64,000 bases of DNA. Source: Chlorokybus atmophyticus (taxonomy: Eukaryota; Streptophyta; Chlorokybophyceae; Chlorokybales; Chlorokybaceae). The translations under genes were made by a program, and so were the position numbers. The stretch's first letter is position 1, and the number at the start of each line of letters is the position of its first letter. Under the pieces are notes generated by a model. The model searched no databases, was not told the origin of the DNA, and was given only the letters and a program-made list of their open reading frames with translations. Shown in pieces: positions 24,232 to 34,021 of the stretch. The stretch spans positions 295,723 to 359,722 of the forward strand of contig RHPI01002615.1 in assembly GCA_009103225.1 (NCBI GenBank), in the 5' to 3' direction.

Positions 24232-25462
24232 TACAGTGTGCATGCATGCATGCTTGCAAGAACCAGATCCTCACACAACAAATTACAAGACAACAAGACT
24301 CTATTGTCCGCCACCCGTATCACCCACCCACTCACTTGGCATTCGACGGCCACATGTATCGCCGTCGGCGCTTCCGCTCTCATCCTCCACACCCTCGCAA
24401 CCATCCCAATCTTGGCCACATCCTTCTCCACCTCATCATCCTTGCCTCCCTCGCGCCCGAGCAACATGGCCGCCCGTCTCACACCGCCGCTGTTGGCAGC
24501 TACACGCCGACGCGCCACCCACGCCACCCAACAAGCAGCACCAACAGCACCAACATCACTACACAACTCACTAACAACAAGAGGGTCTATGTCACCCTCA
24601 TCAGACCCAACATCAGACCCAACATTGGACCCGACGTGTTGAACGTCGTCCTCGCTGTCTCTCTCCCACCATGTTTGGAGTGATGAGGGTGGGAGTGGTG
24701 GTGGTGAGGGTGTGCGTGGGTATGTGTATGTTGGTGTGCGTGACATGGAGCGAGGGGGGTAGAGAGAGGGTGAGGGCGTGTTGGTGCCTGTGGTTGGAGT
24801 GGAGGCACTTGCGTTGGAATATGAGCGGGGGATATGTGGCGCGTAGGATGTTGTTGGTAACGGTGTGGGTGAAGGTGATGGCGTTGTTAACGATCTGACA
24901 TAAGAGTCGATATCAACAACTTCTGTTGGGGAAGTGGACTCTACCGCTGCATGATCTGTTGAGATGTACTCCTCCACATGTGGTGGTAGTTGTGCACCAC
25001 GTGTGGATGTGGTGTGGGCTGCTTCTTGAGTGATGTGGCCATTGGTTTTCTCCTCGTCTCTTGTGTAGCCAACATGATCCGTCATTGTGTCTTCGCTTGT
25101 TTTACTTGTGTCACTCGCCTCTGGTTTCTCACCCTGAGAATCCATTTTTGAATGCCACATAGTGAAGGCAGAAACTGATGAGATATCATGAAGTGAACAC
25201 ATCATTCAACTTGCAAATATAACAACTGGCTGCTGCACACCTTGTTTCACAGTTGCACAACCAAACATGTATATAAAACAATATGAAACAGATATTAACC
25301 CTAAAACTTGCACAATAACGTTGGTTGTTTTACTCTTTGAGAAGTTCAACATGTGCAAGTACCCACCTGTGTTTGTGCGCTGGTGTCACTAGGAGACGGA
25401 GCTTCAACCTCCCCCATGAGGATGCTGAGCTTGCGCCTAACGATGTCCGACGCCTCAGTCAT
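21534..25462 (-). CDS. Uncharacterised low-complexity protein, about 973 aa
   Basis: I do not recognise the family. Minus-strand exons: 25462-25367, 25133-24264, 24043-23334, 23090-22978, 22946-22417, 22339-21995, 21791-21534. All six junctions keep phase, which strongly supports a real gene. The N-terminal exon reads MTEASDIVRRKLSILMGEVE. Exons 2 and 3 are rich in Ser, Thr, Pro and Asn with acidic stretches, and exon 3 has a His-Thr run. Two regions look folded: around HIANEWFCCAVSHKEWLHY ... FLFYPLHPDDITPLLSLISR, and EPRYWLVEVEVLYHSCVVNKQ to the C-terminus (helical, Ala-rich). A basic run of eight Lys precedes the latter. Introns contain alternating CA/CG-type repeats. Divergent from the proteasome gene (254 bp between starts). 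The stop at 21534 assumes no further exon. Confidence 0.7.
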
Positions 25463-25715
25463 GACAAAATCACAACTACCACAACCCTTACCACATCACC
25501 ATCACCACCACCGCCGCCGCCGCCGCCCTCACAGACACCCTCAGAGATGCCCTCAACAAGGTCACGTGACACCACCTACTGTTCACCGACAGCCGACACT
25601 GTGAGCAAGTAGTCAGTCGGTTGTCGATGCATGACCTTTAGGGTTGTTGGCGTCGTCGGCGTTGTGGGCGTTGTCGTTGCTGTGGGCGGCGGCGGTGGTG
25701 GCTGGATTGGGCAGG
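25463..25715. promoter_or_regulatory. Bidirectional promoter region
   Basis: 253 bp separate the two ATGs (25462 on minus, 25716 on plus). It contains TTTAGGGTTG (about 25638), the reverse of a telo-box-like motif, and purine-skewed GGCGGCGGCGG. Bidirectional activity is inferred from geometry only. Confidence 0.5.
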
Positions 25716-26930
25716 ATGGCTGCGTTGCGTTTGAGCCTCGGTGGGGGGAGGAGAGGGGGTATTGGTTGGGATGACACAGAGGAGGGCGGCGTTGCGGAGC
25801 TGGACCTGGCTAGGGTGTCGGCCCTGGCCCTGCCGCCCATCAGGCAGGGCCCCGCCGCCGCCAGGGAGCTGGACGCTTTCCAGGCTGGCGCCAAGGCCAT
25901 GGTGCCTCACGCAAAGGGTACAACAACCCTAGCCTTCATCTTCAGCAAGGGCGTCATCGTCGCCGTCGACTCCCGCGCCTCTATGGGCAACTACATCTCG
26001 TCCCAGACCGTGAAGAAGGCAAGTTGATAGTTCAATAGCGGATGCATACCGGACTTTATTTTAGTGAGAACTACTGTTGTACGTGGTCCTACACTTTTGC
26101 AGCATGCAAGTGTGTCATTGCTAATATTGCGCATGCTGAGCATGCGCAATATTAGCAATGAGTTGGAACAGCGTGTGTTATTTGCAACTCAACGCTCATT
26201 TGCTTGTACCTTCCGAGGCTTCTGCATGCTGGTTATCACATAATGTACAATACAATCCCAAGCACTCAACAGCACTGCACATACCAATATATGAATACTC
26301 GTAGCAAATAGCTGTTGGCATATATCGTAAAACTGTTATTTGTATCATAGTGTTGAAATTGTCTCTCTGGCCTTGACGTAGGTTCTTGAGATCAACAAGT
26401 ACCTGCTTGGGACAATGGCTGGCGGTGCGGCCGATTGCCAGTTTTGGCAGCGCAACTTGACGGTGCAGTGCCGTATGCACGAGTTGACCGAAGGTCGTCG
26501 CATCACCGTGTCTGCAGCATCAAAGCTCCTCGCCAACACGCTGTACTCGTATCGCGGGATGGGTCTATCGATGGGCACAATGATCGCGGGTTGGGACGTG
26601 AGCGGGCCGGGTTTGTATTACGTGGACTCGGAGGGCTCACGTGTTAAAGGACAGCGCTTCTCCGTGGGTTCGGGATCCACATATGCCTATGGTGTCCTTG
26701 ACCAGGGCTTTTCGCACGACATGTCTCTTGAGGACGCCTGCGCGTTGGCACGCCGCGCCATCTACCACGCCACCTTTAGGGACGCCTTCTCCGGCGGGAC
26801 CGTCAGCGTGTATCATGTTGGGCCTGATGGATGGACAAAGGTGTCTGGGCATGATGTTAACGAGCTGCATTACAGCTACTACCCTCCGGAGACGATGCCT
26901 GTACCGCCCTCGACCACTGTGTCCGCCTGA
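25716..26930 (+). CDS. PBE1: 20S proteasome subunit beta type-5 (chymotrypsin-like)
   Basis: Catalytic beta5 subunit of the 20S core. Two exons, 25716-26018 and 26382-26930; 283 aa. A 68-residue propeptide precedes the autocleavage site [10 protein letters not shown], making T69 the catalytic Thr1. Other active-site residues are present at mature positions D17 and R19 (VDSRAS), K33 (SQTVKK) and M45 ([15 protein letters not shown]). The C-terminal half contains [17 protein letters not shown] and [16 protein letters not shown]. The single intron has a GC donor (AAG|GCAAGT at 26019). A GT in the next bases would shift the frame into an immediate stop, so the GC-AG junction is required. The intron also carries a 45-nt palindrome. 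Confidence 0.98.
26116..26160. repeat. Near-complete palindrome, 22-bp arms, 1-nt centre
   Basis: CATTGCTAATATTGCGCATG... (26116-26137) and its exact reverse complement (26139-26160) within the GC-AG intron of the proteasome beta5 gene. Confidence 0.95.
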
Positions 26931-27600
26931 GACAGCGGTTGCATTGTTGTTGTGTAAACAACTTGTACAGTGATTGCTGCAAGCTGTAGTTAGGTACCAA
27001 CTGTTGGTGCGTGCGCAGCAATGTTTGAGCCCTTGTTTGTGCATGCTTGCAAAGGCTTGTACTGAGGTGCAGTGCTTGCAAAGCGGTACTGTCAACTCAA
27101 CTACTGGTTATGTATGTGACTGCGACAAGCAACACCCACGAAGCACAAATGTGACGGCAGGGTGCAGGCAGATGTGGCAGTGTGGCGGGTGTGGTGTGAA
27201 GTGTGGCGCAACCGGATCTGCATTTATGGGAGCGATATGGGGTGTGCATGCGCTCAGGCTGGGCATGCTCTGTGTGTAGACATGGGCATGCAGCAGGACT
27301 GGACCACAGGTGCATTTTGTAAAATATGACCAGGTGCGTGCAAACATGGCAATGCAAGTACAGCCAAGGCTCGTTTAGTTGCATTACAGTGCTGTTTGCA
27401 AGCCGCCTCACGGAACTTGGGACGTGCCAACAAGCATTAACGCTCTAAAGTGTATTGGTCTGCGTGTTTGCTTATTTGTCTATTATACCACGACTTGGCA
27501 TAACTGAAAAAGGTGTCTCAAATAGCTAATGGACTCGCTAAGATCTACAAGATCCCAACTCTAAGGTCCAAGTTGTACAGTCAAAATGAGATATTGAAAA
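26931..27600. other. Proteasome 3' UTR and spacer
   Basis: No exon recognised. Begins with GTTGTTGTGTAAAC, a plausible TGTAA polyadenylation signal about 20 bp after the stop. Confidence 0.4.
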
Positions 27601-29200
27601 AAATCTAAACAACTGTCATACAATCAAGCTTAGGATGACCATCAATAGCATTGTGATACTGGTCTCCACGTTTGCTCCTCTATCTGGTAGACAACTTCTC
27701 CAAGCAACTTCTTTGACGGTGTATGTTCAATAACCAGGCTCACCGTATCAGTAAAGCAACAACTTACTCCGTTGACCTGCTGTCATCTGATTCACAGAGC
27801 AGCATGCTTGCGCCAGAGAATCTGAGAAGACACACAAGGATATCAGCATAACTTAGACACGACTCTCAAGGCGCACCCCAGCCAGGCTAACGCTTCAGTA
27901 ATTGCTCAACGCGCAAGACCGCAGAGCATACCTGCAGCCCAGCTGCTCTGCGTCTTCACTATAACTTGGCAGGCGTTGTTGAGCACTGGCAGCTTGCCCA
28001 ACATGATGATATCGGCAATCATCTTGCCTGCTCATCATGCACCTGCAGGAACCCTGCAGCGCACCACAATTGACTCCAGTCTGTCCGCTGTGCAGATGGC
28101 AGAGCATGCAAAGGACAGTTGCACGTGTCACTCTGTGCATGCAGCAAGGTTATAACAGCTGCTGCAGCCACGACATATACTACGCCATAGCACAGAAAGG
28201 CTGCCACGGTTGGCAGTCAACTGACAAAACCACAGTGCTAGTTTGCACGCAAAGTACACGAGTACATGTTGCAGCACCTGCACCATGCTACTTGACCTGG
28301 ACAAATGTTGACAAGCACCTGAATAGCTGGGTTGAGACGTGCTGACTTTGCATAGTACGTCCAGCAGCTGAGAAGAATAGCTGCTCAAGTGGGATGGCGG
28401 CCACAAGCCATGTTCCTGCATGCCCACAACAACTCCAAAGATATTGTCCCAAGAGCGTTGTGGCAGCTCAGCCGGCACTCGCTTTCCAAATGGGCCGTGA
28501 TGCTACATGTTCATACACCAAGCCGCACGCGTACGGATGACCACATCAGTTTAGTCGTCCATAACAGCAGCGTTGCCTCCTGTGTCATTGTCCGGCACAG
28601 ATAAGCAGCATATGAGAAGGGCAAGCTGCCAACACAACAGCAACAATGATTGGTAACGGCTGTGTAGATGTCCGCGCTGACTGCGCTTACACTCAACAGC
28701 ACCAGCATGCGTGCAGTAGCGTTGTGCATACAAAGCTGCCAACAACGGCAACTTTGTATGCACAACGCTAACCTAAATAGCGGTTTTGAATGTGCCCATG
28801 GAATGCCAAATTGCCGCATGCTTCAGCACAATGCAGTGGCATGTGCGTGTGCGCGCTTTGGAAGTGCAGTGCGCAGCTGATTTGATAATCTCATAAGCAC
28901 AAGTTATTAAACGGGAATGCTTAGCAGACAACAGATCTGTCTTGTGGTGACTGCCTTACTGCATGTTCAAGCCTAGACCAAAAGACATAACGATGCTTGC
29001 CTACTGCGTGCGTGCGTGCGTGCGTGCGTGTGACAATTCTGGGATGTGGTTGCCAATCCTTCGTTGTGCAGCACAACATCTTAACGATCAACAGCAGCAG
29101 CACCCTTGCTGAACCACTGCAGAGCATGCTCGTGGATGCTAACTCTACTGGGATGACGACAGCAATGCCCAACACACAAAATAGAGCTCACAGCTTACCT
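27601..29200 (-). other. Possible unresolved minus-strand gene
   Basis: Several stop-free segments with good splice borders occur, but I could not settle on one frame. One chain is an exon near 28034-27929 (KMIADIIMLGKLPVLNNACQ) joined to one near 27823-27770 (donor GGA|GTAAGT) and to a last exon near 27704-27610. It ends in a hydrophobic tail, SITMLLMVILSLIV-stop, resembling a tail anchor. An alternative frame through the same exons ends CRFSGASMLLCESDDSRSTE-stop. A separate open stretch lies at 28500-28320 (SWDNIFGVVVGMQEHGLWPP). The segment also contains the hairpin at 28717-28770 and (TGCG)n at 29006-29030. No family recognised. Confidence 0.25.
28717..28770. repeat. Inverted repeat, 19-bp arms, 16-nt spacer
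   Basis: TAGCGTTGTGCATACAAAG (28717-28735) and its exact reverse complement (28752-28770). The spacer contains GCTGCC/GGCA, allowing further partial pairing. Confidence 0.95.
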
Positions 29201-29282
29201 TAACCACAGCGATGCGCGTGCCGCACACACACTGTTAAGTGACCCTCACCAGCAGGCAGCCAACTCCAACCCACGTTGCACC

Positions 29283-29326
29283 CGACCACCGCCACCGCCA
29301 CCGCCACCGCCACCGCCACCGCCATC
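29283..29326. repeat. (CCGCCA)n hexanucleotide repeat
   Basis: Seven or so tandem CCACCG/CCGCCA units lie upstream of the SmB gene, close to the TTAGGGTTTT box at 29342. Confidence 0.9.
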
Positions 29327-29341
29327 GCCGCTGCTCACTGC

Positions 29342-29350
29342 TTAGGGTTT
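29342..29350 (+). promoter_or_regulatory. Telo-box-like motif upstream of SmB
   Basis: TTAGGGTTT (reverse of AAACCCTAA), about 280 bp before the SmB ATG. A second related TGGGTTTAGG lies at about 29604, within 30 bp of the ATG. Role is inferred. Confidence 0.4.
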
Positions 29351-29630
29351 TGGCCTCAAACAACTTTGGCAGGCAATTTCCGCGCTAGCGAGCAGCAGTT
29401 AGCCGTGGCGGCGGGAGCGGCGGTGGAGGTGGTGGTGGCGTCGGCGTCGGCAGGGCTGTTGGGATATGTTGGGGCATGTTGAGAGGTGCTAGGCGCCTGC
29501 GTCATACATTGAAGCCGGTCCTGAGCAGTTGAGAAGACAGTTTTTTGCCAGGGCTGAGGGTTTTGCCTCCTCTTCTCCCTCCCCTCCCTCCCTCCCTCCC
29601 TTCTGGGTTTAGGCACTGCAGCCGGCCGCA

Positions 29631-31092
29631 ATGTCGGGCAAAGGCGCCAAGCTCCTGAGCTATATAAACTACCGCATGCGCGTGACCGTCAGGGATGGCC
29701 GTCAGGTATGTGGCTTCATGCCCCATGAGCATGCGCATGTGCCACTTGTCCGTAGCATGTCTCTCAAAAGCGACTGTCTCGGCTATCTTGCCTACCATGC
29801 TGAATGGCCAACGCCGGATGTCGATTAACGTTATTTTGATCAATGAATTGTAGCCTCGTGACATTGTGTTGCGCATGCCTGTTGTGTTGGCTTCAACAGC
29901 TGGTGGGACGGTTTATGGCGTTCGATAAGCATATGAACCTTGTGTTGGGCGACTGCGATGAGTACCGCATGCTGCCGCCGTTGAAGAAGCAGCCTGGTGC
30001 GGCTGCAAATGACGTGCGAGAGCAGGTCCGTTTGTTATTTGTCTTGATTTTGCTGCCGAGCTGCTTGTTGTCTAGACATGCACGGTGAGTTGAGCACTTG
30101 GACGATCTTGCAGAAGCGCGTGCTCGGCCTCGTCTTGCTTCGTGGAGAGGAGGTTGTCTCCATGACGGTTGAAGGACCGCCACCTCCGGATCCTTCACAA
30201 GCAAGGCCATCCGTGTTGCCGGGTGGGTGGGAATGTATTTGCTTGTTTGAGGTGATAGGATATGGTATGAGCGTCATATCATTTGCATGCGCTTACTGTT
30301 GCAGATGTTGTTGTCATTGGTGCAGGTCCCGGTGTTGGGAGAGCGGCAGGCAGGGGTGTCCCGGTTCCGGCCCCAGGGCAGGCGCCGTCGGGTCTGGCGG
30401 GCCCAGTGCGCGGCGTGGGCGGTCCCAGCCCGGCCATGATGCAACCGCAGGGCATGCACCGCCCGCAGGTCCAAGCGCCTCCCATGCAATACCCCGCAGG
30501 CAGCGCTGCTGCGGGTGGGCCACCCATGATGAGGCCTCCAGGTACTTGCAGGGCTCGAGTTGAGAGCTCTCGTTTGTATGGCATTGCACTGCAGTTGCAC
30601 GGTCACGTAGCATTTCATCGGTTGCTGCTGTTTGGTTTCTGCGTTGAATGCAGTATGTGCAAACACTCAAGTTCATCAAGCAATTCCTTAAGCTATGTCA
30701 TGTTGTTGCGCTTGTGTTTGGTAGTGGTTTGTGATGACAATTAATACCCCAATCACGCTGACAGTTCCTACCCCTTATTATGTGCAGGTATGATGCCGCC
30801 GCCAGGGCAGCCTGGGATGCAGAGACCCGGGATGCCGCCGCCAGGGATGGCTCCACCTCCAGGGTACAGGCCGGGCATGGGGCCGCCACCTGGCATGCCA
30901 CCCCCGGGCATGCCTCCTCCAGGCTACAGGCCACCCCCACCAGGCATGCCGGGCGCCCCGCCGGGCATGCCCCCGCCCAACATGCGCCCTCCCCCAGGCG
31001 TCCCACCCCCGGGGATGCGACCACCCAACATGGGTGCACCACCGCAGCAGCAGCCTCCCCCACCACGCCCGGGGATGCCCCCTCAACAGTAG
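29631..31092 (+). CDS. SNRPB: Small nuclear ribonucleoprotein-associated protein B (SmB)
   Basis: Sm-ring subunit of spliceosomal snRNPs. Exons: 29631-29705, 29900-30025, 30114-30222, 30326-30541, 30788-31092; 276 aa. Sm1 motif: [40 protein letters not shown] across exons 1-2 (given as a span, about residues 8-47). Sm2 motif: [17 protein letters not shown] (exon 3). The SmB-specific tail begins [13 protein letters not shown], then [14 protein letters not shown], and continues into a Pro/Gly/Met-rich repeat of PPGM units to the stop. The ATG at 29631 begins MSGKGAKLL, close to the usual SmB start. The tail composition explains the long overlapping open frames on the other strand. Confidence 0.97.
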
Positions 31093-31959
31093 ATAATGCC
31101 ACCTTGACGCTGATTGAGTTATTTTGGTTCACTGCACGGTTGTGTTTGCTGTTGCTGACGGTTGGCTGTGCGTGCAACATGGATGTACAGGTGTGAGCAT
31201 GGTGTGGTTTGTGAATGGGGTGATCACTGCATTTTTCTATGAGCATGCGTTAGTGTGACACTCAGCATGCGCAGCCAACACTGGACAACATTATGCATAT
31301 TATGTATATGTGCAAATATTCTGGAAGAAACTGCGTTTGTTGACAACCTTCTAAGTGACATAAACTGTTTAACCATGCACAACTGGTCAAAGGGCTACCA
31401 GCAACTTGCGATCTGCGTCGTTTGTGGATGCGCAGCTCGCATGATGAACACTTCAGTATGCACATGGGGCGCAAGGTGTGGTTGCTTGCCAGTGCATCTG
31501 CTTGGATGTACCTACACTACTGTGTCAGACATAGTATGCTACGTTAGTAGCATGCAAGATGTCAAGCGGTGGCATGCATGGCGTGGAGTACGCGGCGCAT
31601 GCAATCTTATGCCAACACTTCATCACACTAACTCACCACCGGGCTATTTCTAACGCTACCTAACACACCAACTCGCTACCCCGTTCGTCACACCAGCGTG
31701 CATGTGTAGGTGTCGTGTTATTGATGGCGCAATTTGCGCAATGTACAATATCAAAAGCATTCAACGCAAATTGACGCGCATGTACCGTTCATTGAACAGT
31801 GCATATGCCCAGCACTTGCCAGCGCATGTTGCACGAGTGCCAATGGAATACTGGCGACTAATTCTGTGCATAGCAATATTGTGGTCCTAGATAACTGTAC
31901 ACAATGTACAGACTACACAGCCCTACTACTTATCTACACGTACCGTTGGCCTCTAGCTG
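31093..31959. other. Convergent 3' spacer (SmB / AT-hook gene)
   Basis: Nothing recognisable beyond probable 3' UTRs. Confidence 0.5.
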
Positions 31960-33046
31960 CTATTTCCCCTGTTTGGCTTGGCCTCTGGTGGGCTTAGGTG
32001 GCCGCCGAGAGCACTGTGCTCGAAAGGTAATCTCGCAATGGAAAGCGTCATCGTGGAAGCGCTGTTTGTCATCCCGGTGTCCTACCGATATCGTACTTAT
32101 TGCATCATGAATCTTCTGGAGCAGCGGCCACTGCAACAAGCATTGTGGAAGTGTAAGGTGCGTGTAACTATCCAACAGAAAGCGAACAGCCTCAGCAGCG
32201 GCATCAAACTTCTGCTGCAAAGATGCTAACGCGTTGAAGCGCTCGACTTGCAACTTGGTCACCCCTATGTCTACCGGGAGATCAACAGCGCCTTGCAGCA
32301 GCTCCAAAGACTTGATAAGCTTGGGCATGGCACCTGGTTTGCCAAATAATGCATCCCCTTTCAAGGACGTGATATGCGTGCGCATGTCGGCCAAGGCGTC
32401 CTTGCACACTGCATGGTGCGTGTGCAGCTGCTGCAGCAGCTGGTCAGCGCGGACACCCTCCTGCCTGCGAAGCCAGCACACATGGGTCAGTCTCAGCTTC
32501 AAATGCGAAGCACTTTGAACATTGAACAGCAGCTGACTCGCAAAACACCTGTTCGCGGAAGACAAAGTATGTAACAGTTTCACACCTGTTTTCTTCTGAT
32601 GTGATCGGTCGCCCAGTCTGCAATCCCTTCTTCACCAGTTCCTTCACCACCAACGCTCGGAAAGTATGCAGGGCGCTTCGGTCTTGTCCAGATGGCTGTG
32701 TTGTGTTTACAGAGTGGTTAGTGCTGCTGTGCAGTATGAAGCAAATATGCAGCAGTCAATGCAGCGCGCATGCGTAGTTACTCACCCTGGGGATGTTAAA
32801 CCAGTTTGCTGCCTCGTGTAATTCTTGGAGCTCCTTGTTTGAGAAAGCTACTGTCACTCGGTTTGAGCGGTAACGGAGCTGTCTCTCCTTGTTTGTCAAC
32901 GGCTGTATGTTCGTGCCCTGCTTGGGTCGCCCGCGTTTCCTTACAACATCTGCGCTATCATGGTCTGCTTGGATGGACAACACCAGAGGCGTGTGGTCTG
33001 CGCCATCATCATCAGCGCGTGCCGTCGCAGTGCCGGCTGCCAGCAT
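31960..33046 (-). CDS. Uncharacterised AT-hook protein with ribbon-helix-helix-like segment
   Basis: Minus-strand exons: 33046-32786, 32695-32586, 32464-31960; 291 aa, phases agree. Residues about 35-40 form an AT-hook core (VRKRGRPKQGTN), a minor-groove DNA-binding motif. Downstream, SNRVTVAFSNKELQELHEAA plus RSALHTFRALVVKELVKKG has the strand-helix-helix pattern of ribbon-helix-helix proteins (R-V-T-V, E-L-x-x-L, then a second amphipathic helix); this is pattern recognition, not a family match. The C-terminal half is helical (QLLQQLHTHHAVCKDALADM, LIKSLELLQG) and may be a coiled coil. The tail is basic. An AAACCCTAG motif at 33696-33704 and a probable 5' UTR exon near 33600-33700 suggest transcription starts there, back to back with the RNase gene. 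Function unknown; a nuclear DNA-binding role is inferred. Confidence 0.65.
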
Positions 33047-34021
33047 GTTTGGCCCTGCACACACAACTGCAATGTCAACAGCACATACTGCATTGCATCA
33101 TAGCAATGATTTAGTGTCTTCTACATCATACAAGGTCCAGACTGTTGTACATACAGGCCTTGCTTCGACCATCGATAATCCTAGGTGCAGAAGTGTCGTA
33201 ATTGATGGTAGGGCACAAAACTGCGAGCACCACCACCAATGTCCATTGCAAGTGCCCAACGAACAGACAGCGCAGTAGTTGCTGCAAGTCACAACAGCCC
33301 ATACCATGCCTGGTGAACGTACAGCAAGCAAACCTGTGAGGATGGCTCTTGGTACAAGCAGCGGAGCAGCTGTGCACAACCACAATGCAATATTTTTCAC
33401 CCAAGATATGCAAGCATGCCGCAAATCAGCGTTCAGACACATGCACATAACGTCGCACACACAAACAGGAAGGAAAGACGAGGCAGTGAAGCAAATCACG
33501 TGAGCTGAACGATGCTGGATAACCGCACTCTGCATTCAGGATGGGAAAGCAGACAAGCGCTTACTTGAAGAATGAAGAATAGTATAATGTGTGCACAGCC
33601 ACGGACGGCGCCGCAGCTACCCTCCTTCGCCCATGCCGCCCACGCCCACGCCCTCAGCGTCCTTCCTCCTGCTGCCGCCGCTGCACCCACTCAGAGGCTA
33701 GGGTTTGAGCATCATTACCTCATGGCTGATAGATGCGAGCCGTCTACCGTCGATTCGGAGTAGAACTAAAAGTATCGCATCGTAAACCGTCGAAATGGGC
33801 AAGCTGTGGACGGCTGCGATATGGCAAACCCCTAGCTTGGCCCTAATGCATAGCATTGCGCGCAACTTGGAGGCGGCGAACACCGCGGCGGCGGCGGTGG
33901 TGGAGGCGGCGGTGCTGGCGGTGGTGTCGTTGTTGGGCTGAGGACTGGGGGGACGCGGTGACCGCGTTTGTCTGCTAAGCTGTGGCGGGCGGTTTGCCGC
34001 CCCCGGCGGCGGTTTGCCGCC
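33047..34021. promoter_or_regulatory. Divergent region with uORF ahead of RNR1
   Basis: Holds the 5' intron/UTR of the AT-hook gene (-) and the promoter of the RNase gene (+). An AAACCCTAG box is at 33696-33704. An upstream ORF of 48 codons (ATG 33795, TGA 33939-33941) precedes the RNase ATG by 80 bp; it lies in another context than the main frame and could reduce translation if transcribed. Confidence 0.45.

Noticed and set aside
32138-32172. Peptide SYTHLTLP in the AT-hook gene, resembling translated sequencing-adapter contamination
   Set aside because: The nucleotides here do not match the transposase adapter that gives this peptide, and the frame continues open on both sides with consistent splice phase.
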